From Variovorax sp. J22G73 (lineage in GTDB: Bacteria; Pseudomonadota; Gammaproteobacteria; Burkholderiales; Burkholderiaceae_C), in the NCBI RefSeq assembly GCF_030317035.1, contig NZ_JASZYK010000002.1:248001-312000 (forward strand): a stretch of 64,000 bases of DNA. The letters run 5' to 3'. The notes beneath the pieces were generated by a model. It saw only the letters and a program-made list of their open reading frames with translations. It was not told the DNA's origin and searched no databases. The translations under genes and the position numbers were made by a program. Of this stretch, positions 17,238 to 26,818 are shown piece by piece (positions within the stretch are counted from its first letter, which is position 1; each line of letters begins with the position of its first letter).

Positions 17238-17512
17238 GTCGGCGTCCTTCGAGAAATTGAAAGGCCGCCCCACGGCAGATGGTGGGCGCTGGAGTTGCTT
17301 CAGTGGCGGGCTGGCTCGCAACGAACTGCGAGGTGGCTGGCATCCGGTGCTTCGTGCGTCTCGCAAGCGATAGCGGGGATCGAGGCGATCGAGGGGCGAG
17401 AAGCGAAGCCGGTGCACCATCGTTCGACGGGGCGACGAACAGAGGCGGCGATGGTATGCGATGGGGCATGCCCACGCCCCCGGTGCGTGTAAACGGCGCG
17501 TGCTGAACGCGA

Positions 17513-18391
17513 TCAGCCCTCGCCTTGCCGCAGCCCCTTCAACAAGGCCTGCACCGCCTCCGACGACGCACCCGCGCGCGAGCACACCAGGCCGAACACA
17601 CGTTGAATCGGCTCGGCCAGCTGCATCACGCGCAGCCCGCGCCGGTCTTCCGGTAAGGCCGATTCGGGCACCAGCGCCACGCCCATGTCTTCCCGCACCA
17701 GCACGCAGGCGCTGACCCAGTCGCGCACCGTGACCCGCACGTCCGACAGGTGGAGGCCCGCCGCCTGCGCCAGGCTCTGCGCATTCACCGCGCAGCCGCC
17801 GGTGGCAAGAACGAAGGGCTCCGACACCAGTTCCGCCAGGCTGACCGCACCTTCGCTGGAACGGCGCCCCAGCAGGTGGCTCGCAGGCACCACGCCCACC
17901 CACGCGTCGCGCCCCAGCGTCACGGCACGCCGCTGCGGCGCCGGGTTCATCACCACGCCGACATCGACCGTGTCCGCCAGAAGCCACGCTTCGACCTCTT
18001 CGTCGGAGCCTTCAAGCGCCACGACCTCGATGCCGGGGTGGCGCCGCTGAAAGGCCCGCACCAGCGGCGGCAGCACGGTCGAGATCACCGACGGAAAACT
18101 CGCGAAGCGGATGCGCCCGCTGCTCAAACCCTTGCCCTCGGACGCCAGCAGCCGGATCGCGTCGAAGCTGGACACCATCGCGCGCGCCTGCTCGACCACC
18201 CGCTCGCCCAACGCCGTCACGCACAACTGCCGCCGCTCGCGTGCGAACACCTGGATGCCGAGCGCCGACTCCAGCTGCGCAATCGCCTGGCTCGCGCCCG
18301 ACTGCGTGATGCCCACGTGCTCCGCGGCCCTCGACACATTGCCGAGATCGGCCACAGCGACCAGCAGGCGCCAATGCTGGAGATTCATCAT
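17513..18391 (-). CDS. LysR-type regulator
   Basis: 292 residues. The HTH (residues 1-62) includes LVAVADLGNVSRAAEHVGIT and QSGASQAIAQLESALGIQVFARERR. The effector-binding domain starts near residue 92 (GRIRFASFPSVISTVLPPLVRAF). Two adjacent ATGs open the frame; the first is used here. It is divergent from the GST gene with about 120 bp between them, the usual sign that it controls that gene and itself. The inducer is unknown; a glutathione-conjugated or electrophilic compound would suit the target. Confidence 0.9.
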   Translation of the reverse strand: MMNLQHWRLLVAVADLGNVSRAAEHVGITQSGASQAIAQLESALGIQVFARERRQLCVTALGERVVEQARAMVSSFDAIRLLASEGKGLSSGRIRFASFPSVISTVLPPLVRAFQRRHPGIEVVALEGSDEEVEAWLLADTVDVGVVMNPAPQRRAVTLGRDAWVGVVPASHLLGRRSSEGAVSLAELVSEPFVLATGGCAVNAQSLAQAAGLHLSDVRVTVRDWVSACVLVREDMGVALVPESALPEDRRGLRVMQLAEPIQRVFGLVCSRAGASSEAVQALLKGLRQGEG

Positions 18392-18453
18392 CGAGTTCAG
18401 TAGCCGGGCTAATGGCGAAATGTTTGAGGATTAATTTTACGAACGAGGAGTGG

Positions 18454-18516
18454 ATGCACAGACTGGAAGGCATCACAGCTTTCCGCTCCCTCTCTCTCTT
18501 TCTTTTTTTCTCATGA
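18454..18516 (+). CDS. 20-codon leader peptide upstream of and overlapping the GST gene
   Basis: ATG 18454 is preceded by GAGGAG (18445-18450) with a 3-base spacer. The frame encodes 20 residues, beginning MHRLEG and ending in a hydrophobic FLFFS, and stops with TGA at 18514-18516, which overlaps the GST ATG (ATGA). The second half is encoded by a 34-base pyrimidine tract with a single purine. The GST gene has no Shine-Dalgarno of its own, so this ORF is positioned to deliver ribosomes to it by coupling. No protein evidence. Confidence 0.45.
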   Translation: MHRLEGITAFRSLSLFLFFS

Positions 18517-19118
18517 AGCTCTACCACGCCCCCTACACCTGCTCGCTGTCGCCGCACATCGTTCTGCGCGAACTCGGCCTGCCCTTCGAACTCGTGAAGA
18601 TCGACAACAAGACCAAGCGAACCGCCGACGGACGGGACTTTCTGGCGATCAACCCGAAGGGCTACGTCGCCGCACTGGAGCTGGACGACGGCCAGGTGCT
18701 GACCGAGGGCCCGGCCATCGTGCAATACCTCGCGGACCTGAAGCCGCAAGCCGGGCTCGCACCGCCCGCCGGCAGCTGGCAGCGCGTGCGGCTGCAGGAG
18801 TGGTTGAACTTCATCACCAGCGAGATCCACGCGGGCTCGGCGCCGCTGTTCAACGAGGCGCTCGGCGAAGACGCCAAGGCGATCTTCAGGAACAAGCTGT
18901 TCAAGCGGCTCGACGTGCTGGAACGCAGGCTCGGGGCGAATGAATTCCTGATGGGAGATGCCTTCGGCGTGGCCGATGCCTACCTGTTCACGGTGCTGGG
19001 GTGGTTCAGGTTTTTTTCGATCGACCTGGGGCGATGGCCTGCGTTGGCGGGTTATGCCAAGCGGGTCGGGGGGCGTGCGGCGGTGAAGGAGGCGTTGCGC
19101 GCGGAAGCGGTGCTGTGA
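18513..19118 (+). CDS. Glutathione S-transferase (GstA-like)
   Basis: 201 residues from MKLYHAPYTCSLSPHIVLRE, the typical start of beta-class-like bacterial GSTs. The N-terminal thioredoxin-like domain holds the Cys10 of YTCSLSPH, NPKGYVAALELDDG and LTEGPAIVQYLADL; the C-terminal helical domain includes LQEWLNFITSEIHAG and GDAFGVADAYLFTVLGWF. It conjugates glutathione to electrophiles in the cytosol. The start sits in a poly-pyrimidine context (18479-18512) with no Shine-Dalgarno and overlaps a leader ORF stop. A GTG at 18450 in the same frame would add 21 residues, but these precede the conserved fold. Probably regulated by the divergent LysR protein. Confidence 0.92.
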   Translation: MKLYHAPYTCSLSPHIVLRELGLPFELVKIDNKTKRTADGRDFLAINPKGYVAALELDDGQVLTEGPAIVQYLADLKPQAGLAPPAGSWQRVRLQEWLNFITSEIHAGSAPLFNEALGEDAKAIFRNKLFKRLDVLERRLGANEFLMGDAFGVADAYLFTVLGWFRFFSIDLGRWPALAGYAKRVGGRAAVKEALRAEAVL

Positions 19119-19283
19119 GGCGCACGCCGAGGACTCGATGTGATCGGCATGTGACCCCGGAGACATTGCATCGCGCTACGCGTGCGACGAACTTGACAAC
19201 TTGTCGATGCCATCGTCTCGAGGACGTCTAGCCCCTTAAAGCATTTACGGATGAATTTCACGCCAGTCAAGCTACGCGCAGAG

Positions 19284-19844
19284 TCACCAGTCGCCGAAAT
19301 TCATCTGCCGCCCCTGCAGTGGCCAGCAGCCCACAACGACATGCTTGCCGCAGCCAACAAAGCTATCGATCAATAGCAGCTCATGCACACGCCAACAAAT
19401 CGGCGTGATTGGCTCAGGGAGCAAATGCTGATGGCAATAGAGCAGGCTGACGTGGGGGCTGAATTTCTTTCGGATGTAGCAGCCAACTCCCGCGGCGTTC
19501 ATTTCCATCCCCACCGCGCGTTGAAATCGGCGCAAGGCTTTAAGCTCCGCCGCTCCGGTCATTGCGAGGCCGCCTGCCCCTCGCAAGCTGCCGATACGGT
19601 CAAAACCTACGTCGAACGGCGCCATTTCGACGCTGCCACCGGCGCTCTTCGCCCGGCGCAAAAGCCCTTGTGGCACGTCTTCATGATCTCCTAGCCAGTG
19701 CAGCGTGACATGTAGGCGCTCCAGCGCCACACGCCTTCCAGACAGGTTATGTGCATCCATTCGGCGCTGCGTTGCGTCACCGGCCCTCGACCTGGCTTCG
19801 AGATCCGGTCGAATCGCAAAGAAAAGCCGATGCAAGTTCGCCAC
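19284..19844 (-). CDS. Second 2H phosphoesterase (2'-5' RNA ligase family)
   Basis: 186 residues, GTG start at 19844, immediately preceded in frame by TGA. The start is supported because the conserved first strand HRLFFAIRPD begins at residue 5. Catalytic motifs are HVTLHWLGDH and SPHVSLLY, both of HxTx type (Ser in the second). It is closer to the classic LigT/ThpR form than the paralogue at 15088-15711, and lacks that protein's Pro-rich tail. It follows guaA on the same strand by 27 bp and may be read from it. Its DNA is visibly richer in A+T and in rarer codons than guaA and its neighbours, which suggests a later arrival. Confidence 0.78.
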   Translation of the reverse strand: MANLHRLFFAIRPDLEARSRAGDATQRRMDAHNLSGRRVALERLHVTLHWLGDHEDVPQGLLRRAKSAGGSVEMAPFDVGFDRIGSLRGAGGLAMTGAAELKALRRFQRAVGMEMNAAGVGCYIRKKFSPHVSLLYCHQHLLPEPITPICWRVHELLLIDSFVGCGKHVVVGCWPLQGRQMNFGDW

Positions 19845-19871
19845 TCAGCAGCCGAGTAAACACCTTGCCTA

Positions 19872-21518
<1,647 letters not shown>

Positions 21519-21528
21519 GGGCGTGGAC

Positions 21529-21963
21529 TCAGAGCGTTGAAATGTCGAACAGCTTCACGCCCGCCTTGGGCGCTGCCTGGATGAGTTGCTCGTCGAAGGT
21601 GGCGAGCGGGAGATTGAGCGACTTGGCGAGCCAGAGGTAGCCCGCGTCGTAGAGCGAAACACCGGCGTCGATGGCCACGGCGAGCACGGCCTTGTGCTGC
21701 GCGGGCGCGAGCTCGTGCAGTTCCACGCGGTGGCGGATGGCATCGAGCACGCTCCACAGCCCTTCGACCGCGGAAGACGGAATGCGGCCGCTGCGCACGC
21801 CGTTGGCCAGGATGTTGGCGCACTCCCATTGCCAGGCGTTGGGCGCCTGCGGCTCGACCTCGTCGCGGCGGATGGCGGCGTAGAGCTTGCGGGTGTGTTC
21901 GCTGGACTGATCGGGCAGCAGCCACGCGGCGGTGACCGAGGCGTCCATGACGAAGGCGGTCAT
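21529..21963 (-). CDS. PIN-domain toxin (VapC-like)
   Basis: 144 residues, a single PIN domain. The four acidic positions of the nuclease centre are Asp7 (VMDASV), Glu47 (WQWECANIL), Asp106 ([11 protein letters not shown]) and Asp124 (LATFDEQL). PIN toxins cleave RNA, often tRNA or rRNA, when not bound by the antitoxin. The start overlaps the antitoxin stop (ATGA), the normal antitoxin-first order. The stop lies only 10 bp before the guaA ATG, placing an essential biosynthetic gene directly downstream of a toxin. The toxin looks intact. Target RNA unknown. Confidence 0.9.
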   Translation of the reverse strand: MTAFVMDASVTAAWLLPDQSSEHTRKLYAAIRRDEVEPQAPNAWQWECANILANGVRSGRIPSSAVEGLWSVLDAIRHRVELHELAPAQHKAVLAVAIDAGVSLYDAGYLWLAKSLNLPLATFDEQLIQAAPKAGVKLFDISTL

Positions 21964-22208
21964 GGCTGGCGCCCTTCTTCACGCAGGGCACGCAACGACA
22001 GGCCGGGTTGGATGGTGGCGTGCAGCGCGTCGATCTGGCCGAGCTCGCGCTGGATCTGCTCGTCGGTGATGACCGGCTTGCGGCGGACCGGGAGCATGCG
22101 CACGACTTCCTTGCCGTGGCGGGTGATGCGAACTTCTTCGCCCTTTTCGACCAGGTCGATCAGGGCGGAGAAGTTGTTCTTGGCTTCAGCGACGCCGATG
22201 GATTGCAT
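21960..22208 (-). CDS. Phd/YefM-type antitoxin
   Basis: 82 residues. The N-terminal DNA-binding domain has the family pattern MQSIGVAEAKNNFSALIDLV followed by EKGEEVRITRHGKEVVRMLP. The C-terminal 35 residues would wrap the PIN toxin. It represses its own promoter with the toxin, in line with the repeated operator at 22207-22279, part of which overlaps its ATG. No Shine-Dalgarno precedes the start (the bases before ATG are GGCCCAA), so initiation on a short leader is likely. Family call firm, pairing firm by the 4-nt overlap. Confidence 0.9.
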   Translation of the reverse strand: MQSIGVAEAKNNFSALIDLVEKGEEVRITRHGKEVVRMLPVRRKPVITDEQIQRELGQIDALHATIQPGLSLRALREEGRQP

Positions 22209-22279
22209 TTGGGCCAGAAAAATTGAATCTGGCCCAAATTCTAAACCGAGTCTGGCCTGACTTTCAAGGTCTGGCCAGA
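22207..22279 (-). promoter_or_regulatory. Toxin-antitoxin promoter with repeated TCTGGCC operators
   Basis: On the minus strand, -35 TTGAAA (22267-22262) and -10 TAGAAT (22243-22238) are separated by 18 bp. Three operator elements surround them: a perfect 12-bp inverted repeat, ATTTGGGCCAGA (22207-22218) and TCTGGCCCAAAT (22228-22239), with a 9-bp spacer that covers the -10 end and the antitoxin ATG; a half site TCTGGCC at 22251; and the palindrome TCTGGCCAGA at 22270-22279. This array would allow autoregulation by the antitoxin-toxin complex. Confidence 0.72.
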
Positions 22280-22295
22280 ATGAGCTTGTTCAGCT

Positions 22296-23765
22296 TTACT
22301 CAGCCCGGTAGTTCGGCGCTTCCTTCGTGATCTGCACGTCGTGGACGTGGCTCTCACGGATGCCGGCCGTGGTGATCTCGACGAACTCGGCCTTGTTCTG
22401 CATGTCGGCGATGGTCGCGCAACCGCAGTAGCCCATGCTGGCCCGCACGCCACCAGCCATCTGGTAGACGATGGAGACGATCGAGCCCTTGTAGGGCACG
22501 CGGCCTTCGATGCCTTCGGGCACCAGCTTGTCGGTGTTGGGGTTGCCGGTGGTCGATTCCTGGAAGTACCGGTCGGCACTGCCCTGCTGCATCGCGCCGA
22601 TGGAGCCCATGCCGCGGTAGCTCTTATAGCTGCGGCCCTGGTACAGCACGATTTCGCCCGGTGCCTCTTCGGTGCCGGCGAACATGCTGCCCATCATGAC
22701 GGTGCTGGCACCGGCGGCGATGGCCTTGGCGATGTCGCCCGAATAGCGCACGCCGCCGTCGGAAATCAGCGGGACGCCCGTGCCTTGCAAGGCAGTGGCG
22801 ACGCTGTCGACTGCCATGATCTGCGGCACGCCCACGCCGGCCACGATACGGGTGGTGCAGATGGAGCCCGGGCCGATGCCGACCTTGACCGCGTCGGCCC
22901 CGACGTCGGCCAGCGCGCGCGCGGCGTCGCCGGTGGCGATGTTGCCGCCGATGACGTCGACCTGCGGATAGTTCTTCTTGACCCAGCGCACGCGCTCGAT
23001 CACGCCGGCGCTGTGGCCGTGCGCGGTGTCGACCACGATGGCATCGACGCCGGCCTTCACCAGCGCTTCGACGCGCTCTTCGGTGCCCTCGCCCACGCCC
23101 ACCGCCGCGCCCACGCGCAGGCGGCCGCTCGGGTCGCGTGCGGCGTTGGGGAAGCTGGTTTGCTTGGTGATGTCCTTGACGGTGATGAGGCCCTTGAGCT
23201 CCCAGTCGCTGTTGATGACCAGCAAGCGCTCGAGCTTGTGCTTGTTCAGCAACGCCTTGGCCTCGGCCAGCGTGGTGCCGTCGGGCACGGTGATGAGCCG
23301 GTCGCGCTGCGTCATGATTTCGCTGACGGGCACGTCGTAGCGGTTCTCGAAGCGCAGGTCGCGCCCCGTGACGATGCCGACCACCTTGCCGGCGTCGACC
23401 ACCGGGAAGCCGGAAATGCCGAGCTGGTCCGACAGCGCCATCACCTGGCGGACCGAGTGCGTCGGGGTGATCACCACGGGGTCGCGCAGAACGCCCGACT
23501 CGTAGCGCTTCACCCGAGCCACTTCGGCGGCCTGCTGCTGCGCGGTGAGGTTCTTGTGCACGATCCCGATACCGCCTTCCTGCGCGATGGCGATCGCGAG
23601 TCGGGCTTCAGTCACGGTGTCCATGGCCGCAGAGACGAGCGGCAGGTTCAGCGTGATGTTTCGGGAGAATTTGGTGGCGAGGGAAGTGTCCTTGGGCAGG
23701 ACCTGGGAGAACGCTGGCACCAACAACACATCGTCGAAGGTGAGCGCTTTGCCGAGAAGGCGCAT
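22296..23765 (-). CDS. guaB: IMP dehydrogenase
   Basis: 489 residues from [17 protein letters not shown]; the longer frame to 23975 is not supported. It oxidises IMP to XMP with NAD+, the step before GuaA. Features: the TIM barrel with [10 protein letters not shown], two CBS domains at about 95-200, the catalytic Cys303 loop [13 protein letters not shown], and the flap region [17 protein letters not shown]. Length is normal for the family. A -10-like TACAAT and a GGAG-type Shine-Dalgarno lie upstream. The toxin-antitoxin unit between guaB and guaA has its own promoter 30 bp beyond the guaB stop. Confidence 0.98.
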   Translation of the reverse strand: MRLLGKALTFDDVLLVPAFSQVLPKDTSLATKFSRNITLNLPLVSAAMDTVTEARLAIAIAQEGGIGIVHKNLTAQQQAAEVARVKRYESGVLRDPVVITPTHSVRQVMALSDQLGISGFPVVDAGKVVGIVTGRDLRFENRYDVPVSEIMTQRDRLITVPDGTTLAEAKALLNKHKLERLLVINSDWELKGLITVKDITKQTSFPNAARDPSGRLRVGAAVGVGEGTEERVEALVKAGVDAIVVDTAHGHSAGVIERVRWVKKNYPQVDVIGGNIATGDAARALADVGADAVKVGIGPGSICTTRIVAGVGVPQIMAVDSVATALQGTGVPLISDGGVRYSGDIAKAIAAGASTVMMGSMFAGTEEAPGEIVLYQGRSYKSYRGMGSIGAMQQGSADRYFQESTTGNPNTDKLVPEGIEGRVPYKGSIVSIVYQMAGGVRASMGYCGCATIADMQNKAEFVEITTAGIRESHVHDVQITKEAPNYRAE

Positions 23766-23773
23766 GGGTGAAG

Positions 23774-23792
23774 CTCCAAAAGACGGATTGTA
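23774..23792 (-). promoter_or_regulatory. guaB promoter -10 and Shine-Dalgarno region
   Basis: On the minus strand a good -10 (TACAAT, 23792-23787) is followed by TTTTGGAG (23781-23774), about 8 bases before the guaB ATG. No clear -35 is seen at the expected distance. The transcript leader would be only about 15-20 bases. Confidence 0.42.
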
Positions 23793-23903
23793 ACGAGGCC
23801 CCCGACCTGTTTGCTGGCCCGGGCTTTTTGCGCGCGTTGCAAAACCACCCAATCCAGGTGCCGGCGGATGTTGCAAAAAGTAAGGCGCGGCTAAACTTCG
23901 GGG

Positions 23904-24422
23904 ATGAAATTCGTGCACTGGCTGGTACTGGGATGTGTCGTGGCGCTGCCGCTTTCCGCGAGCGCCCAATGGCAATGGCTCGACAAGAACGGCAAGAAGG
24001 TCTTCAGCGACCAGGCGCCGCCGCCCGACGTTCCCGAGAAAAACATCCTGCGCCGCGTCGGCCCACCACCGGTCGCGCGCTCGACCGCGAACCCGAACGT
24101 CGATGCCGCGCCCGCCGAAGGCGCGGCCGATGCCCCGCCGAAGTCCGCGGCGCCGAAGCCTTCGGGCGTGGACAAGGAACTCGAAGAGAAAACCAAGAAG
24201 GCCGAGGCCGACGAAAAGGCCAAGCAGGCCGCCGAAGCCGCCAAGGTCGCGAAAGCCAAGGCCGACAACTGCGCACTCGCCCGCCAGGGCAAGGCCACGG
24301 TCGACAGCGGCGTGCGCCTCGCGAAGGTCAATGCGAACGGAGAGCGCGAGATCATGGACGACTCGGCGCGCGCGGCCGAGCAGAAGCGCATTCAGTCGGT
24401 CATCGAGAGCGACTGCAAATAA
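23904..24422 (+). CDS. DUF4124 exported protein
   Basis: 172 residues. Signal peptide ([22 protein letters not shown]), then the short DUF4124 domain typified by [22 protein letters not shown], a Pro/Ala-rich middle, and a charged Ala/Lys/Glu helix (about 90-125, likely coiled coil) before a C-terminal segment with Cys in DNCALARQG and ESDCK. Function unknown; the proteins are periplasmic and common in Betaproteobacteria. Divergent from guaB. A -10-like TAAACT (23892-23897) lies just six bases before the ATG, and GGGG could act as a weak Shine-Dalgarno. Confidence 0.85.
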   Translation: MKFVHWLVLGCVVALPLSASAQWQWLDKNGKKVFSDQAPPPDVPEKNILRRVGPPPVARSTANPNVDAAPAEGAADAPPKSAAPKPSGVDKELEEKTKKAEADEKAKQAAEAAKVAKAKADNCALARQGKATVDSGVRLAKVNANGEREIMDDSARAAEQKRIQSVIESDCK

Positions 24423-24437
24423 CGCGGTCGACGGGGG

Positions 24438-24782
24438 TCAGTAGCCGGCCGCGCTGCCCTTGCGGCGGTTAGCAAACAGCCCGGTGCCGCGCGCCCCCTG
24501 CCGCTGGAAGCGCTCCCGGCGCGCCACCTTCGGGTCTACCTTCAGCGGGCGGCACAGCTCGATGCGGTCGCCTTCTTTCAGCGGCTGGTCCCACTCGACC
24601 ACCTTGCCCCACACACCGGGCGTCATCGCGTGGCGCCAATCGAGTTCAGGATAAGTCTCGGACAAACCACTGGCCTTCACCGCATCGGCCAAGGTGGTGT
24701 CGGGTGCGAGCTGCAGAAGCTGCTCGAACACCTCGCGCGCCGCGGGCGAGCAGCTCAGGGCGACCTCGATGACACGGGTCAT
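24438..24782 (-). CDS. rnfH: RnfH-family ubiquitin-like protein
   Basis: 114 residues. A beta-grasp fold begins MTRVIEVALSCSPAAREVF; the family-typical GDRIELCRPLKVDPKVARRER follows at about residues 71-92. Function is uncertain: in some bacteria it is encoded with the Rnf redox complex, in others, as here, beside ratA and smpB. It follows the ratA-like gene by 16 bp on the same strand, matching the conserved smpB/ratA/rnfH neighbourhood of E. coli (yfjG-yfjF). The positively charged C-terminal tail (about 88-114) is longer than the minimum domain. Confidence 0.9.
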   Translation of the reverse strand: MTRVIEVALSCSPAAREVFEQLLQLAPDTTLADAVKASGLSETYPELDWRHAMTPGVWGKVVEWDQPLKEGDRIELCRPLKVDPKVARRERFQRQGARGTGLFANRRKGSAAGY

Positions 24783-24798
24783 GGGTGCTGCGCGTGCA

Positions 24799-25245
24799 TC
24801 AGGCGGCGCCGTAGACCTGCTCGGCCCGCTTGACGAAGGCCTCGACCAGGCTGGAAGCGATGGTGTCGAACACCGGCCCCACCAGCGCCTGCAAGGCGAA
24901 ATTGCTGAAGCCGTAGCTCAGGTGCAGCTCGACGCGGCAGGCGCGCTCGCCTTCCTCACCGACCGGCACGAACTTCCATTTGCCGTCGAGGTTGGAGAAC
25001 GGCCCGTCGACCAGCTTCAATTGCACCTCGCGCCCCGGCACATGGGTGTTGCGGGTGGTGAAGCTCTTGTGCAGGCCGCCGAACGAGAGACCGACTTCCG
25101 CGGTCATGCCGGCCTCGTCCTCCTCGATGACGCGCGACTTGTCGCACCAGGGAAGAAACTGCGGGTACTTGGCCACATCGGTGACCAGCGCGTACATTTC
25201 TTCGGCGCTGTACCAGATGAGGACGGACTTGTTGACTGTTTTCAT
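24799..25245 (-). CDS. ratA: RatA-like START/SRPBCC protein (coenzyme Q-binding type)
   Basis: 148 residues from MKTVNKSVLIWYSAEEMYALV. The polyketide-cyclase/START fold shows DVAKYPQFLPWCDKSRVIEE, GLHKSFTTRNTHV and SNFALQALVGPVFDTIASSLVEAFVKRA. Homologues include E. coli RatA, reported to hinder 70S ribosome association, and yeast/Caulobacter Coq10, which binds ubiquinone; the quinone-related role is the more general one. It lies divergent from smpB with 63 bp between them, and upstream of rnfH. Sequence alone does not decide between toxin-like and Coq10-like action. Confidence 0.9.
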   Translation of the reverse strand: MKTVNKSVLIWYSAEEMYALVTDVAKYPQFLPWCDKSRVIEEDEAGMTAEVGLSFGGLHKSFTTRNTHVPGREVQLKLVDGPFSNLDGKWKFVPVGEEGERACRVELHLSYGFSNFALQALVGPVFDTIASSLVEAFVKRAEQVYGAA

Positions 25246-25308
25246 AGAATCGGCACAGCGTGCGCGACGGATTGTATTGAAGCCATGCAGCCCCAACATT
25301 CCTGAGTC

Positions 25309-25785
25309 ATGGCCACAAAGAAACAAGATACCTCCTCCCGCATTGCCGACAACAAGAAGGCCGCCTACAACTATTTCTTCGAAGAGCGCTTCGAGGCCGG
25401 CCTGGTCCTCGAGGGCTGGGAAGTCAAATCGCTGCGCGAAGGCAAGGTGCAGCTCACCGACGGCTACGTCGTGATCCGCAACGGCGAGTTGTTCGTGGTG
25501 GGCCTGCAGATCAACCCGCTGAAAAGCGCGTCCACCCACGTCAGCCCCGACTCGATCCGCACCAAGAAGCTGCTGCTGCACAAGGAAGAAATCCGTCGCC
25601 TGGTCGGCAAGGTCGAGCAAAAGGGCTACACGCTGGTTCCGCTCAACCTGCACTGGAAAGCCGGCAAGGTGAAGTGCGACATCGCACTGGCCAAGGGCAA
25701 GGCCGAGCACGACAAGCGCGACACCATCAAGGACCGCGAAGGCAAGCGCGAGGTCGAGCGCGCCATGAAGAGCCGCAGCCGCTGA
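25309..25785 (+). CDS. smpB: SsrA-binding protein SmpB
   Basis: 158 residues, normal length. Binds tmRNA and delivers it to stalled ribosomes. Conserved core: [53 protein letters not shown] and the basic C-terminal tail [15 protein letters not shown] segment followed by [10 protein letters not shown], which reaches the decoding centre. Divergent from ratA. The tmRNA gene (ssrA) is not seen in this window. Confidence 0.98.
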   Translation: MATKKQDTSSRIADNKKAAYNYFFEERFEAGLVLEGWEVKSLREGKVQLTDGYVVIRNGELFVVGLQINPLKSASTHVSPDSIRTKKLLLHKEEIRRLVGKVEQKGYTLVPLNLHWKAGKVKCDIALAKGKAEHDKRDTIKDREGKREVERAMKSRSR

Positions 25786-25882
25786 ATCTTTTTTCGCGGG
25801 CCATGGAATAAACAGTGCACCGCGGGCGTTTGTGCGTATGTCACCGGACGAGCCGGTGCCATCACAACCCAGGAGCCCTTCC

Positions 25883-26260
25883 ATGTCGCTGTCCTTCCGC
25901 CCGCTTGCCACCTCCGCCGTCCTGCTGGGCGCCCTGCTCACGCTGCCGGCCTTCGCCCAGCCCAAGCCCGCCGACGGCGCGCTCGTCGGGCCCAACGGCA
26001 TGACGCTCTACACCTTCGACAAGGACACCGCCGGCAACGGCAAGTCGGCGTGCAACGGCGGCTGCGCCACCAACTGGCCGCCGTTCATGGCCGCCGAGAC
26101 CGACAAGCCCGCGGGCGACTTCACCCTCGTCACCCGCGACGACGGCAAGAAGCAATGGGCCGCCAAGGGCTGGCCGCTGTACTACTGGGCCAAGGACAGC
26201 AAGCCCGGCGACAAGACCGGCGACGGCGTCAACGGCGCCTGGAAGACCGCCAAGCCCTGA
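25883..26260 (+). CDS. Small secreted COG4315-type repeat protein, copy 1
   Basis: 125 residues from MSLSFRPLATS, chosen for AGGAG seven bases upstream. A signal peptide ends near PAFAQ. The mature part holds the family's GPNGMTLYTFDKDTAG, CNGGCATNWPPF, QWAAKGWPLYYWAKDSKPG and TGDGVNGAWKTAKP motifs, with one Cys pair able to form a disulfide. Proteins of this type are exported and of unknown function, often next to ECF sigma genes. A second copy lies at 27728-28120, and the sigma/anti-sigma pair lies between them. The next gene starts 32 bp downstream on the same strand, so an operon is likely. A candidate promoter is discussed in the findings. Confidence 0.88.
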   Translation: MSLSFRPLATSAVLLGALLTLPAFAQPKPADGALVGPNGMTLYTFDKDTAGNGKSACNGGCATNWPPFMAAETDKPAGDFTLVTRDDGKKQWAAKGWPLYYWAKDSKPGDKTGDGVNGAWKTAKP

Positions 26261-26292
26261 GCGTTGCGACCTGCACGAGATTCCTGCCCTCC

Positions 26293-26808
26293 ATGGACGC
26301 CCGCCTCCTGGTCGAACACGTCCCCAGCCTGCGCCGCTATGCGCGCGCGCTCACGGGCAATGCCTGGGCGGCCGACGACCTGGTGCAGGACACGCTCGAG
26401 CGCGCCTGCAGCAAGTGGCGCCTGTGGGTGGTGGGCAGCGACCTGCGCGCCTGGCTCTTCACGGTGATGCACAACATCTTCGCCAGCCAGGTGCGGCGCA
26501 CGCCACCGCCGCATGCCGTGGTCTCGCTCGACGACGTGCCGCACGAGATGCAGGGCGGCGTCGACCCGGGCCGCGACCAGGGCACCGGCCTCGACCTGCA
26601 GCGCTGCCTTATGCAGCTGCCTGAAGACCAGCGTGCCGTGCTGCTGCTGGTGACGCTGGAAGACCTGTCGTACGCCGAAGTGGCGAAGGTGCTCGGCATT
26701 CCCGCGGGCACCGTCATGTCGCGCCTGTCGCGTGCCCGTGTGCGCCTGCAGGAACTGATGGACGGCGCGTCGGCGCCCGTTCGCCCCGGCCTGCGCCGCC
26801 TCAAATGA
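26293..26808 (+). CDS. ECF-family RNA polymerase sigma factor
   Basis: 171 residues from MDARLLVEHVPSLRRYARAL. Region 2 covers ALTGNAWAADDLVQDTLERA and LRAWLFTVMHNIFASQVRR; region 4 covers LPEDQRAVLLLVTLEDLSYA followed by EVAKVLGIPAGTVMSRLSRA. It is the two-domain ECF type with no C-terminal extension. The anti-sigma gene starts 10 bp downstream, and copies of a COG4315-type gene flank the pair, suggesting these small secreted proteins belong to its regulon. The signal is not known. Confidence 0.93.
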   Translation: MDARLLVEHVPSLRRYARALTGNAWAADDLVQDTLERACSKWRLWVVGSDLRAWLFTVMHNIFASQVRRTPPPHAVVSLDDVPHEMQGGVDPGRDQGTGLDLQRCLMQLPEDQRAVLLLVTLEDLSYAEVAKVLGIPAGTVMSRLSRARVRLQELMDGASAPVRPGLRRLK

Positions 26809-26818
26809 AACCTGCCCC

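Noticed and set aside
17238..17512. Possible small genes in the 275-bp gap
   Set aside because: The frames present are Pro/Arg/Ser-rich with no start signal; nothing supportable was found.
16563..17987. 474-codon version of the nitroreductase
   Set aside because: The extra N-terminal part is antisense to the LysR gene region and has no domain; ATG 17237 has a good ribosome site.
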